Of a stretch of DNA of 64,000 bases, positions 25,001 through 36,400 are shown one piece after another. Each line of letters opens with the position of its first letter. Position 1 is the stretch's first letter. The translations under genes were made by a program, and so were the position numbers. The stretch covers positions 1,177,612-1,241,611 of the forward strand of contig NMRA01000021.1 in NCBI GenBank assembly GCA_002633005.1, in the 5' to 3' direction. The notes below the pieces were generated by a model. The model was given only the letters and a program-made list of their open reading frames with translations. It had not been told where the DNA came from and did not search any database. The DNA is from Phoronis australis (Eukaryota > Phoronida > Phoronidae).

Positions 25001-25281
25001 CAAGCGGTGAATCAACTTGTAAAAGGAGCTTCGCTTGCCCAAACCTCCCCGCAGACACCTACAGACACGTGGTAGAATACGCCAACGACAACGACATCTG
25101 GATGAAAGATTTCGCAAACGCGTTCCTAAAGATGATCGAAAATGCCAGACCTGGGGTATATCTGGCACTTAAAGAACCTATCATTGAAGTTAAGGACAAA
25201 TGCAACAGTTCGTCTACCTCTAAAAAAGTGTCTTCAATCTTAAGCATATTGCTTATGCTCTTCCTTAATCACGCCTTATAA
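13007..25281 (+). CDS. Secreted, probably GPI-anchored plant-type haem peroxidase (7 exons, 355 aa)
   Basis: Coding exons: 13007-13126, 19603-19726, 21239-21392, 21733-21895, 22679-22818, 24240-24318, 24994-25281. All phases agree; total 1068 nt with stop. Exon 1 gives a signal peptide (LLLFMLVRTWAARA, residues about 10-24). Exon 2 has the distal haem motif RLSFHDC (Arg59, Phe62, His63). Exon 4 has LLGAHTLGR with proximal His183. SGFDGPW in exon 5 matches the haem-pocket Trp region of cytochrome c peroxidase, and Asp252 in LNADMAL fits the proximal Asp. The end of the catalytic domain (EYANDNDIWMKDFANAF) is followed by a Cys, an Asn/Ser-rich linker and a hydrophobic tail (ILSILLMLFLNHAL), as in GPI signals. 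Sequons (NWT, NIT, NSS) suit secretion. Family chemistry: H2O2-dependent oxidation of small reductants; the substrate here is unknown. The ascorbate/cytochrome c peroxidase-like fold is patchy in animals. Intron 3 is GC-AG. Confidence 0.92.
15823..16116 (+). other. Unrecognised 97-codon ORF in intron 1
   Basis: The frame MTDLMDGKCIVLLNLNDYT... ends ...SSSILEQNNIRK. Composition is protein-like (balanced charges, regular hydrophobic spacing, low Cys), unlike most chance frames nearby. I recognise no family and see no partner exon. It could be a decayed mobile-element piece, a nested gene or chance. Confidence 0.2.
18418..19021. mobile_element. hAT-like MITE with inserted tRNA-like sequence
   Basis: Ends are cagtggtggatctagg and, inverted, cataggcggatttagg (12 of 16 identical), a CAGTGG-type end typical of hAT-related MITEs. 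gtattg flanks both sides (before 18418 and after 19021), a partial match to the expected 8-bp duplication. The interior has a G-rich block near the left end and, on the minus strand, a tRNA-like segment. Confidence 0.5.
18655..18745 (-). repeat. tRNA-like (SINE-type) segment
   Basis: On the minus strand, tggtgaagtgttaaaagcg resembles an A box and gagttcgagcc a B box, about 40 bp apart, as in tRNA-derived SINEs. It does not fold as a complete tRNA and lies inside the 18418-19021 element. Confidence 0.35.
21393..21732 (+). other. GC-AG intron (peroxidase intron 3)
   Basis: The exon ends CCG TTC AG and the intron starts gcaagt, a textbook GC donor, ending in attgcag. Joining gives VPFRWGRED with no frame break, and no GT donor nearby preserves the frame. 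This is the only non-GT donor among the 21 introns modelled here. Confidence 0.85.
23306..23866. mobile_element. 561-bp inverted-repeat MITE in peroxidase intron 5
   Basis: The left end agtgccgtttacactacaaa and the right end, inverted (agtgtcgtttacactacaaa), match at 19 of 20 positions or better allowing one indel. Similarity continues inward through gttgacac..gctgaca..gaacgagatgttc. The interior has more copies of gtgtcaattt/gacacgg motifs in both orientations. No ORF of note. Non-autonomous DNA transposon remnant. Confidence 0.65.
24826..24888. repeat. Hairpin inverted repeat in intron 6
   Basis: ttcgtcaaaatc and gattttgacgaa form a perfect 12-bp stem. The flanks cccttgga and tccaagagg extend it with small gaps. 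Short palindrome of unknown origin. Confidence 0.45.
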
Positions 25282-25640
25282 CAAGTCAATAGCGACGTTC
25301 CGATTTGGGCTCTTTTTATCGCGGAGGCAGAGAAACATGTGGTGCGATAGGCCTCATTTTCAAATTGAACTTTTTACGGATAGCGAGATGCCTTATGCAC
25401 TAGGATTATGGGATAGCATTTATCCAAGGTAGTACAGTCAACATACGTAGGCATAAGCTCTGCGCACGTAGAGATCACGTTAGGTGGTATTTCAAACAGC
25501 TACATTATAAATTCTGTTCACCATTGATACGACACGCGAGTAAATAGGCAACATTTGTCCGAATCAGCAATTAATTGCCTGTGTGGCTTATTCCGGATCA
25601 TCTGAATGAGGGAGTCGAATGTCACGAACTAAAGTGAGTC
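25282..25640 (+). other. Peroxidase 3' flank
   Basis: Sequence after the TAA at 25279-25281. No canonical AATAAA is seen in this stretch, so the 3' end of the transcript is not placed. Confidence 0.4.
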
Positions 25641-25641
25641 C

Positions 25642-25930
25642 GCGCGCACACAAAGGGGTTGGCTCGGGGGGCTAGAACGAGTCCCGTATTTGGCAAAGTG
25701 TGCAAAAAGGTCCACCCCAGAGGAACAAAAAGTCCAGAAAAGTAAAAACGAGCCAAAGGACGGAACTACCAAAATTCGGCGAATGCACAATTCATACGTC
25801 TAAACATACCCCGTTTTTCAGTAAAAGTTCCACATTCTCAAAAATTCGAGCCCTCTGGCTTTTTTTTTTGCAAAAAAGTCCCCATTCACAAAAATTCGCC
25901 CACCCCCCCATTTTTAGGCTGGGTGCTCGC
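25642..25930 (+). repeat. GCGCGCACCCAG-type MITE-like repeat, copy 1
   Basis: Starts gcgcgcacac and ends ggctgggtgctcgc. It has the internal landmarks gggggctmgaacgag, atttggcraagtg and aaaaaggtccrcc shared with the copies at 48401, 52851 and 56700. The ends form a short inverted repeat. Non-coding. Confidence 0.6.
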
Positions 25931-26213
25931 AAGTGGAGTGCGCTCATTCATCGGTTTTACTATCCGTAAACGGGTCAAATTGACTGTAGCTTGAAAGTCA
26001 TGGAGCGAAATATTGTGTATTAGGCCTGTCCCGTTTCGCCCTGTTTGCTTTCAATACCTTGGGTCATATTACTAAAATTTATATGTAATCGCACAATAGC
26101 AATTGCAAATACTGTATCACACGGAGCACCAATAGCATGGAAACTAGGCTTAGCATACCCGGCCTAACAGATTCGTGCCGAAGCATTGTGCGTAAATATT
26201 TATGTGATAGCAG

Positions 26214-26640
26214 ATGAAGTCATCCTGTTCGGGTGTCGACTGGCTGTCCGCTGAGTATCTCAAAATGTTGAAATTTGATCCACAAGGTCAAAACAAGCCA
26301 CCGATCTCGTCGCCCAGAGCCAAGGGCGGGCTTTTCAGTAATTTGGGGGTAGTGCGTTTCTGGATCAGTGAAGGCATAGGAACCGATGAACGGATTTCAA
26401 TGAAATTCGGCAGGGAGTTTTGTGACGATAATGCGGACTCGACCGTTGCAGCACAATCTGGTAACCATGATGGTTTCGACAAGGGATTTTTCATTACTTT
26501 TGGGATGTGCGTTTCCAGATGCTACCTGGCGAGCCCACCGGCGGATTTCAATAAAACTTGGCACAGAAGATTATGACGGCAAAGCACCGGTACTTGTGGA
26601 CGGTTCGCGCGGATTTGATTACTGCAGCACTTCCCAGTAA
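26214..26640 (+). repeat. Possible old tandem repeat
   Basis: cggatttcaatgaaattcggca (shown in part; about 26391) recurs as cggatttcaataaaacttgg (about 26541), with ttttgtgacgataatg and attatgacggcaaagc following at similar offsets. This suggests two diverged units about 150 bp long. The ORFs here read through the repeat and have no domain. Confidence 0.3.
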
Positions 26641-27570
26641 TGGCCTTTCAAATTCGGGAATGATGTCAGTTACAAGTGTCGAGCAGATTCCAAAATGTGC
26701 TGGGCCTCTTATGTCATTTTGTGTGTATCTTTGTATCTGCCAACTTTCGTGATTGTTCGCCGTGAAAGAAGTAGACTACGCCTGCCTGTTGTTGTGCTCC
26801 TTTGTGGACTTTTATTTTTTCTGTTAAAAATGTTAAAAACTTTTATTTTTTTCATTTGGTGGTGGTTTTAAAAGTTCAGGAATATTTTTGCTCAACCGAT
26901 TATTGCAGCTACCCCTTGCAGTCATTATTTTCGTCTTGCACCTTGAATGTGGACGTTGTATGTTTACAGTTTGATTTCAAACTTGAAACTCAGTTATTAG
27001 TATCTTGTATCAGTTATTATGTAGACATGATTGCAAACATGTTTTAAGCATTGGCACGCACATTAAAATTTACTAACATATCAATACATGTGCGAAAGAT
27101 AACAACTACACATAGCTTATATCACTGACGTGCGCAGAACAAAGAACACGTTTCCAATAACTCATGTCCGTGAAGTGCGTGAAGCTGTGAGAATCGTGCA
27201 GCAAAGCAATGAAGTTTTGAAAATAAATGATCGTGGCAGTTAGATCATGACGTTACACCCTGCAAAGCTCGTTCTTCACCATTAAAAGATGCTAAATCCG
27301 ACTTTAATGAATTCTCCGAAAATAAACCCTGTCACCTGTTATTGTAGGATATGTAAACCATGACCTGGGTGACATTGGAACTCATTACTCACCTATCACA
27401 CTTCGTCGTCCTGTCATTATAACGCATGTAGTTCCTGTACAGCCGTCTTTCCTCGTATTATCAGCCGTCGATTACTTTATAACACTAAAAAGTCTTTGCA
27501 ACACTTGCGAAATTGACAGATTTTATAAGCAGTTTTCAAGGCCTGGTCCAAACGTTTAAAGATCGACATT
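26641..27570. other. No gene recognised
   Basis: AT-rich intergenic sequence with short frames only. Confidence 0.45.
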
Positions 27571-27591
27571 GACTACGTTAAAGGTGCATCA

Positions 27592-28023
27592 TTATTTTTC
27601 ACGAATAAGCAGTGTATTATTGTAGTTAATGTGTGAATAGGATAAAACATGGTATACATTGTATGGTGTCGTTTTGGTTGTTCCGTAGTCATTGAAACCC
27701 TCAGTAAATTCCTGGAAGTCATTGTCTCCCTCAAGATACAGTTGTGCAAAGCCAACTTCTTTGCCTTTGGGTACGAGTGGAGGATTGGAAAGCGTAAGGC
27801 AAACAGGTTTTTGTGTAATTTCAGGAGTTGTTGGAAAGGAGACAATGACTTGTGAGATTGAGTTCCGGGGATGTACCCAAGCTCGCTTTCTTCAAACATA
27901 TTGATTTGGAACACCAAGCTCCACAAAAATATTCTCAAGACAATAACTATTTCTGGATATGGAAAGAATTGGGTTTGCGTTACTATTTGAACTTGGTTCA
28001 CAACAGAAACTGGCGTGGTCAAA
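27592..28023 (-). other. Unrecognised coding-like stretch, minus strand
   Basis: One minus-strand frame runs 144 codons with a single TGA (27892-27894). It includes IFVELGVPNQYV before the stop, then RAWVHPRNSISQVIVSFPTT and NDFQEFTEGFNDYGTTKTTP. The text looks protein-like (Pro, Asn, Gly and aromatic spacing) rather than random. The overlapping 161-codon frame at 27573-28058 looks less natural. I do not recognise the family. It may be a pseudogene or mobile-element remnant; an unmodelled exon is less likely because of the stop. Confidence 0.25.
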
Positions 28024-28274
28024 TTAATGTTGCTAATTCTCAAGCAGCAATAGAACATGAGTTATTTACTTGCCCCGCATACACTTTTAGCCTATATGTA
28101 AGTAAGGACTCTGTCGAGACTTGTTGCAGAATGGTAAATGGGGGTGTGACGCACGCTGGGCTTGGTATCGTTAAATATATGTTTTGGAGAGCAACATACA
28201 GCCTTTAATATCGATAACCAATGACAATTCCATTACACAACACTCACCTCGGTCATGAATTGCAAAATGGAAAC

Positions 28275-28433
28275 CAGTGGCGGATCCAGGATTTTGAGTT
28301 AGGAGGGGCCAGGGCAGAGTATTGGCCAGCATTTTGCCCGTCAGACATTCGCACCCCCGATCGATCTGCAAAATGGAACCTGGGAGAGTTTAAGGGGGGG
28401 CCATGCCTCCCTTGCCCCCTAAATCTGCCACTG
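28275..28433. mobile_element. hAT-like MITE, 159 bp
   Basis: Starts cagtggcggatccagg and ends with the inverse of cagtggcagatttagg (13 of 16). Same end type as the 18418-19021 element. The flanks agree poorly, so a target duplication is not claimed. Confidence 0.5.
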
Positions 28434-28443
28434 AGAGTTCTGT

Positions 28444-28567
28444 TCAGTAACGCTAGGACCTCGCTAAGAAGCAAGACTTACGTGAGATATTGCCGTGTAT
28501 TTCAAATGCGAACACGTGACTTTGGATATTTTTAGCTGGGTACTAGCATAGGTCCTAGCGTTACTGA
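28444..28567. mobile_element. Palindromic MITE (gtaacgctaggacct family), copy 1
   Basis: tcagtaacgctaggacct at the left is repeated inverted at the right end (aggtcctagcgttactga). The interior tcgctaaraagcaagactt and acgtgagatattgccgtgtat is shared with the copies at 31125 and 38929. Confidence 0.75.
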
Positions 28568-29320
28568 GCGCACGCCAGGTTACCCCACCGCAAGTGATGT
28601 CTCAAAACTTTCTAAACTTTTGATAAAAATATTTTCATGTCCAAGCAGATCACTCAAGGGAACGGCAAATAAAGAAGAATGTCAAAAAGCTGTTCATTTT
28701 AAGGTACTATAGAGAGGAAACACCCATTTTAGCGATACGGTCACAAGCTGTAATAAACCAAAACTGTGCCAATAAATTATCTGAAAATCAAGTTCGGTAT
28801 TTTAGCTGATATGTAATGGATTCAGGATTAGATCATGAATTAGATTTGCAACTCGTTTTATTCCAAAGTAATTCTATGGGGAGGCACCGATCGCTTCCAA
28901 TGGGTATCTCAGCTTCCGGTAGGTGAGCAGACGACGTACTTGCTGCGCTATTTCCCAGGCGCACGAACGGCAGTGCTACGATTGACCATGTTGCATTGCT
29001 TCTCATTGCGAATACAACAAAATAACGTTCGGACATCCCTACAGATTGGAAAAGAGCAGTCAAACACTACAATTGGTCGATGTTGAGAAATGCACTCCAT
29101 CTGATGAGAAATGCTTTTGTGGCTTGCAATTACTGTATCCACAAGAACAAACGAATTCAAATTGATACAGTAAGTTCATGTTCACACGCATTATGAAGTT
29201 TATTTAAAGTTCATCATCATGATATAGTTCCTCAATATCGCTCAAACCTCATTTACAAATGTAATAAATATTTTGAGAGTATGTATATAGAACAATGGGA
29301 TAGCCTAGATGTTACCTTAA
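28568..29320. other. No gene recognised
   Basis: Intergenic sequence. Minus-strand frames at 28833-29160 have no domain. Confidence 0.4.
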
Positions 29321-29324
29321 GGTG

Positions 29325-29480
29325 AGAAGAGGAGGGAGTGCGTCCTAGTGGTATAAGTGTCCCCGAATCATTCACATCGTGGGTTGGAGTCCCACTGGGG
29401 TGCACTGCTAGACACTTGAGCCACGTCTGTAGGTCCTCAACTCGGTTTTAACTATATATTAATAAAGCATAAAATAGTTT
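29325..29480 (+). repeat. tRNA-derived SINE-like segment
   Basis: gtcctagtggtataagtgtc resembles an A box and gggttggagtccc a B box about 30 bp later, followed by a non-tRNA body. It is not a complete tRNA gene: no acceptor stem pairs. Confidence 0.4.
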
Positions 29481-31120
29481 CAGGCGACCAGTGCAATGGG
29501 CCCACGTGAGTGGCCTGTGCACGTCTGGTACAACGTGTACGAGGCAGCCTGAAATTGCTATTGCAAGGTGAGAAAATTTGATGAGGATTTAATTAAAGAC
29601 GATAATTCAGCGATGGACAAGTTAACAAGGGTAATTAATTATTGTGCGAGTAGTGTTGAAAAACGCGTGACAACTCTTCGTAGTAAAAAATAATTATCAA
29701 GAATGGTTTAAGTTGGAATGTAGGGACTTTAGAGTTGTTCGATGTCAGCATTCCCGTGTTGCCATTATGGCGTTTTGTCCATGCCCATCTTGCAGAGTCT
29801 TAATTAGTTTTATCTATTTACGTCATAATAAATGAAAATATTCGCAATCCTCCTCTTGTTTTACTCTGCAACATAGCTCGTGGCGTACCCCGGGCAAAAT
29901 AGATTACGATAAAAACAGTTTTTAGGCAGACAATCAGGTCACACTTGAAATGAGAGGCTATGTCCTTTTTGCGTTCAGTTTAACATTGATTCCGAACTGA
30001 AGTGTGACGTATATGTAAATTTATTTATTACGCATTTACATGGAGGCGGGAACAGCGTTCAGTTTCAACATGGCTAACTTTCATGCTTCCATACCATTCT
30101 TTTTTACCCTATCGTAAAAAAGCCGGCGTCTTGGCTTACTGAAATAAACGATATCTATTGAAACAAGAATTCCATCAATATTTATACTAGATTTCTAAAA
30201 ATAGAAATAGATATCAATTTAGTTATAAATGTGTGATACTAGTGCACATTGTCTTGCCCATAAAAATCTCGAATTATTACTTATGTAGACGTGGAATACA
30301 AATAAAGTATTTTATCTTGAAGTAAGCCATGATTTGCAGTACGTACGTGTAGTCGGTCAATTTATGCTACAAAGCGTTCTGCTATCATCGAATACTTTAG
30401 GGAATTTGAGTAAACGTTCTCAATGTACGGGCATTGTTCGAGCCCAGCTCTATTCTCTGGTCTTCGTTTATTGTTCAATCTAGGAAGATATTAGTACACG
30501 TCTAGAGGTCCCTAAAAGTGTATCTAATTTTGTCTCTGTTAAGGAACAATACGCATCTTTTTGTATAAGGTAATTTCATGGCTGCGAGAAAGTTCAAATA
30601 ATGTTAGTGGCAGTGGTATGCTGTTTGAAATTATGCTTGAGTGAGGGGCTTTTTTATTGTAGTCGAAAAATCCAGTTATCAGTGCAGGTTATTATGATGG
30701 GTTCCCTGAAGGCCTGGATGATGGAAGGTGGGCTAGAGTATGGGTTTCTTTGTCGCATCTCATGTATTGTGATTATATTTTCGAACAGGTTTTTAGTCCG
30801 CTGAAGATAATGCAAGGGAAAGCTATTGTGATCACGTGCTTTCCTATTTTATGTATTACAGTATCTCACGAAGATTTGTGTGATGAAGCCAAGCTCGCAA
30901 GAAACAAGTTGTGTTGACCATTTTACGGTTAAAAGTTTGTTAGGCTTTTGCAATGGATTGTGGGACAGTGGTGGTCCAAGTAGAAAGAAACCAACCAATG
31001 AAACATGAGAAGGCACACCTGGCGAGGAAAATGTTTGTCCTAATGAGGTGAACTATAACTCATGGGTTTGTTCAACAATTCCCTGGCCGTTGAAAAGTTC
31101 CTGGAACACAGACCAGCGTC
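29481..31120. other. No gene recognised
   Basis: AT-rich intergenic sequence with no domain-bearing frame. Confidence 0.4.
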
Positions 31121-31124
31121 ACGT

Positions 31125-31259
31125 TTAGTAACGCTAGGACCTCGCTAAAAAGCAAGACTTTGCGAGATTACGTGAGATATTGGCGTGTATTTTTAATGAG
31201 ATCACGTGACTTTGGCCAGAATTTAGCTAGGTCCTAGCGTAGGTCCTAGCGTTAGTGAA
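31125..31259. mobile_element. Palindromic MITE, copy 2
   Basis: ttagtaacgctaggacc at the left and ggtcctagcgttagtgaac at the right. Interior identical in order to copies 1 and 3. Confidence 0.75.
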
Positions 31260-31291
31260 CGCACCCCTGATTCAACTTTATCAGAATCACC

Positions 31292-32000
31292 GCTTGAATT
31301 GCGTACGTTAAATGGTATCACAATAGGCTTTCGTCTTGGTTCATCAAGATTTGTGCGATTTATCTGATACATACACGGACGTGATCAAGCGGGTAGTGCT
31401 ACACATCAAATGAAGCTAAAATTCAACTAGTCGACATTATTGAGACAACCCCTTTGGAGGACACAGGTTTGTTGTTTAGTCAGTAATTTTTAAGTGTGCG
31501 TGAACATAACGGGCTATGGGAACCGATAATGCGACATCTATCATTATGCCAAGTACCCTATGGGCCGCGAAAAGGGCAAAAAGTAGTTAATAGAAAAATC
31601 GAACCTAATTCGTAAAAATCAAACCAGTTCAAAAAATAAAACCTGNGCTTGAATTGCGTACGTTAAATGGTATCACAATAGGCTTTCGTCTTGGTTCATC
31701 AAGATTTGTGCGGTTTATCTGATACATACACGGACGTGATCAAGCGGGTAGTGCTACACATCAAATGAAGCTAAAATTCAACTAGTCGACATTATTGAGA
31801 CAACCCCTTTGGAGGACACAGGTTTGTTGTTTAGTCAGTTATTTTTAAGTGTGCGTGAACATAACGGGCTATGGGAACCGATAATGCGACATCTATCATT
31901 ATGCCAAGTACCCTATGGGCCGCGAAAAGGGCAAAAAGTAGTTAATAGAAAAATCGAACCTAATTCGTAAAAATCAAACCAGTTCAAAAAATAAAACCTG
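31292..32000 (+). repeat. 354-bp direct duplication around a single N
   Basis: 31292-31645 and 31647-32000 are the same length and nearly identical. The differences I see are single bases, for example gtgcgattt/gtgcggttt and cagtaattt/cagttattt. They are separated by one N at 31646. Equal length and an N exactly at the junction point to two haplotype or contig ends joined without merging, rather than a biological tandem copy. Confidence 0.85.
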
Positions 32001-33399
32001 TAGGTGAAAACGAGAACTAGATATTTGCGCGGAAAGGGCAAAATTAGTTAACACTAAAATCAATCCTAAAAAAACAATTTCAAAAGGATCCATGAAGCGT
32101 TTTGGTAGAAATAGTAGCTGACGCCGGACGCCATACAATTCGCAGTTGGCTGCAAGGACCTGGAGGAACTAACGCTCAAGGTTAGTCAAGGTAAATACAA
32201 AATTATATACGGATGTTTTGGTTGAGTTCACAACATAAAGAAGAAATTTTCTATCAAGATAAAGTGTAGTATACTTTGGATTTGTCAAATACTAGCAGTC
32301 GCTCGATGTGGCCTAGATTTGATCTGAAAATGGGGCATTGACTGGATATGCTGTACGCATAGCTAGACACAGGCACTTAACAAGTTTTGAACTCGGATTT
32401 TTCACTAGAAAGCAATGGCTATTGGTCACATGGGATGGTGGGTTCAGTGGCTTTTATTATTGCCGTTACATCGCAGATTGGCCGACACATGGGCTCTGTC
32501 TTGAGTTTGTTGAAGGACCGCCCGTGGTGCTTGTGCAAATCCGACACTTTAATTTCCATGTTATGCACATAACGCTGTGAAGTCATCTCCACTTGTGTGG
32601 CAGGCTTTAGTCCCACGTGATCAGTAGCCATGCCCCTCTTTACGGTTCATGATCCAACAAAATGCCTTGGTTGGGTCGGAGGCATTATCATTGCCAACTA
32701 TAACCCAACGCAAATAGTATGACGTCATCTCAGGCGAAGTTTCAGATCATTCATTCACTTTGCTTACCCCTCGAATGTCGGTCGGCTTCTCTGATCGGCC
32801 GATGACGGGGTGATCGGTGAGAGAAACAACTTTATAGTTATGGTATGCAGGTTTTGATTCATAATTTTAAGACTCGTATTTCGTTGCACCAAGGGCTACC
32901 TAATAGGAAAAATACTGACCCTGGGTGCGAGAAAACGCACCTTGCAAAAGCCCGGTAACATTGCTCCAAAACCGAACATACATGGTTCTCGGAAAGAGAG
33001 AGGAGTTTGAGATAATCTTGAATATGTTAGGAACGGCATAATATTAACTTTTGACAACCCAGTCAATATTCCGAAATAGTGGCTTCAACAATACTCTCCC
33101 TTCCATATTCATGGGAAACACTTGTGGATTGGTTTGTTCACTCTACAAATGTAAGTAATTAATCGAAATGGTGGATGGAACCGTGGGAACGTGTATTCGT
33201 CTCCTGCGAAGAATGAAGTTTCCCACGAAGAGTCAACCGACCTTCTTAATCCCAGCATGGAGTGATATAGTCTAGTATGTTTTTGACTCGAAGTGACTGA
33301 AATTAAAGAAATGTTGTTTTCAGATTACCCAGTGTCCAAGACCCACAAGGAAACTAGTCTTACGGAAGTGGTATTGTTCATACGCTAATTCTATTGCAG
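32001..33399. other. Region upstream of PGGHG, no gene recognised
   Basis: Should contain the PGGHG promoter and any 5' UTR exon. ctattgcag just before 33400 looks like a splice acceptor, which would imply an upstream non-coding exon, but I cannot place it. Confidence 0.35.
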
Positions 33400-33403
33400 A
33401 AAC

Positions 33404-36400
33404 ATGCCAAGAGCTTTACAACTCCTCCATCTGTCTGTCACCCTCGCCAACATTTTGCATTATGGTCTGGGAAAGCAGTTTGTGCCCGATATCAGCACCG
33501 ATCCATATTTGTATGAAGCAGAATCGTAAGTAAATGATCTAGACCGTGCGTACTTTCGTGGTTATCTCAGTCTGCGGTAATGCAGTTTGAAAGTTTCGTG
33601 ACTTTTCCGTACGAAAATGATGGGTCTTAAATGATGTTAAATATTACGTAATTGTTATAGCATTGGAACCTTTTCATATGCGACTAGTCGCATGTGGTAG
33701 ATTTTCCGTCGATCACCGTCAGTCCTATTTGTCGTAACCGACTTCGAATAGGATTTATCGTTGGCCAAATGTACGTATACATGTACTCATCCTGCAGCAT
33801 TCGCAGGATATACCGGGATTGCAGGTTCAGGTACACAATGCAAAAGGCTGGCTCCTATTTTTTCGAGTCTGTCTGCATTTTCATTGTCATTAATTCCCAC
33901 GTGGGCCCTGACCCATTGCATACTGACGATTTTTCCAATTGCAAACTTTTTAAGCTCTTTAATACAAGCATTAACACAACGAGAGTTGACCCTTGGTTTC
34001 TTTATGTCTTTTATTGCTGCCTGGCTATCTGAAAGGATGGTACTTTGCTGATTGCCCGGCTGATCGGTATTATATTGTTGTGCCAGTTCAGCAGCTCTAT
34101 TAATTGCAGTAATCTCAGCCTGAAACACCGTGGCAAGATTGCCTAGCTATATTCATCTTTCTGCATCTGCAACAGAAAGCTAGATTCCAGCACCTGTCTG
34201 GCCATTTTTCAGTTTAGAGCCATTCGTGTAAAAAAACCACCTCATTCTTGTAATCTGCGGCACCGTGAAGAGGCGTAAATTAACTATTTAGAGGCTTTGC
34301 CATGTAAAGTAATTATTTGCGGCGTTAAAAGTTACATGTACTTTACGCCGCACATAATTGCTTTACACTCTAACAAGAAATAACTCACGCAAGTAATTTA
34401 CCTGCGTAACGTTCACCCATTTGGCCAACGATAGGATTGGTGCGATTTCGTGAGCGCTTTCAGACGTTGCTAAATGGGGATTGAAAAAACTCACAAACTG
34501 CGAATTCGAAAATGTCGCATTCACGAATTGCCTGTTACTCGTGTTGCCGGCTCATTCGATAATAAATAAAAATCGGTTGAGCAACGAGGGTAATGTTTTT
34601 AAACCCTAATGCCCTTCACATAAGAATTCAGCATTGACAGTTAAACGGCGGGGATATGCCAAGTTAAAACCTTAGCTATAAAATAAATCACCATGTTCCT
34701 GTTCCTAATTTGTGGGAGTTAGTGAAAACGGATGCTGCTAGTAAGGCTTGTTTCTTGCCGCGAGCTTTAAATCACGGAAGGTTTCACATGATATCGCCAG
34801 GCATTACAAGTGAAGTTCAATGTGTGATCTCACGAGCTTTCACTCTGGTATCATCCGTTGAGGAGCGGGACCCACAATTCACGACCAAAGGCTACAGAAA
34901 ACTGTCAGTTGAGGTTTTTATTTAGTTCAAAATCTATGACGACAAATTCAGTTCACGTATAATAATAATCGGGATTATTCGGAGATAGACCTTAAGCCAG
35001 TATGATAAAGTGTACTTATCTCTGACTTACTTCTACTTAACTATTTTAGATACTGAATTCAAATTGAGCTGCAGTTCGCATTGTTCAGCTGACTAGGATA
35101 CAAAACTCACGATCGAATTAGATCATTTGATCTCATAAAATTGGTCCAACCATATGACAGGATTCCATTTCCGCTAGCAACTCAAATCGCAGGCGATGCA
35201 CATACACAGCGTTCGAATTCCCAATTTTATAGGGTTGGCCAAGCGTTTTCTTGGGTCTTAGTTTAAATGTTCTTATTAGCAACGGAAATACAATCATATC
35301 ACGAGAGAACGATTTTCGTTTTCAGCCGTCTAAACAAGGCAACATATATTTTAATCATGAACAACACCTAGCGAATGCAAATGATAGTTATAAACGAATT
35401 ATTAAGTGGATCAATAAAAACTTAGACCTTTAAGATCGCTTCACATTTTTGATGAGTGTTGAAACGTCTAAGTTATACGTTGACAATCACATTGTAATCA
35501 TCTTGCTTGGAAAGGTAAACTAATGCAAGCTAGTCAGAGCACGTATGTGATGTAACTTAAAGACGACGAAAACAGCATTTGCCTGAGTTAGTGTAATGAT
35601 TTACGTAGACTAGAGTATCCCGATGGCATAATTTCCTTGCGTTGACCACTTAATCGCTTGCCGAGGTAACTCGAACGTTTTGCTGTTTTCAACACTCACT
35701 TTTTTGGTGAAACATTTTTAGACGATTGCTGTATGTGACTTACTGCGCTTATTCAACTAAACTACATGCAAGCATGATTCTAATTTTACTGGCAGCTTAC
35801 CAACGGTAAATGACACCAGTGACGTCATCAACCACAGACTAACGCCGACTATCGGAAACGGACACATTTCCACTCATGTGTTTGGCGATACGGTGTATAT
35901 GAACGGTTTTTACAATGGACATTTCGGTAAGAATTTCCACTCTACTTGTGGATATGATCTGTGATTCTGAAAAGATATTCTTTGACGTATCAATATTTTG
36001 TTACCTACATAAAGATCTTGTTCCTGTCTTTTGGGGTTACGCTATCAATTCCTAATGTCGACATCGATAACCGATAATGACTGAATGACTTTGGAAGAAA
36101 TAAGCATAAATCCTGCAACGAAGATTTTTCTTTTGGTCTGAATAAAAAGTGTTAAAATTTGCTTTTTTGAAAGCCTTTATTGTAAAAGAAAAACATTACC
36201 CTGTATCGAATTAAAATTTCGGTGACTTTCTACAGGCCTTTGAACGGCCACTCCTAACTCGCAAAATAGCTAGTACCTACTGGGTATGACGCCACCAATA
36301 ATCGTGCGGCAAGTTCATCAACAATGTGCTTGAGAAGAATGCATCTCGCTTACAGGAGATTCCCATCGTGCTCGCTTGGAGGCTCAACACGCCATATGGT

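Noticed and set aside
27573-28058. 161-codon minus-strand ORF as a gene
   Set aside because: The neighbouring minus frame looks more protein-like; this one has no domain.
29325-29480. Functional tRNA gene
   Set aside because: Box-like motifs are present, but acceptor and anticodon stems do not pair.
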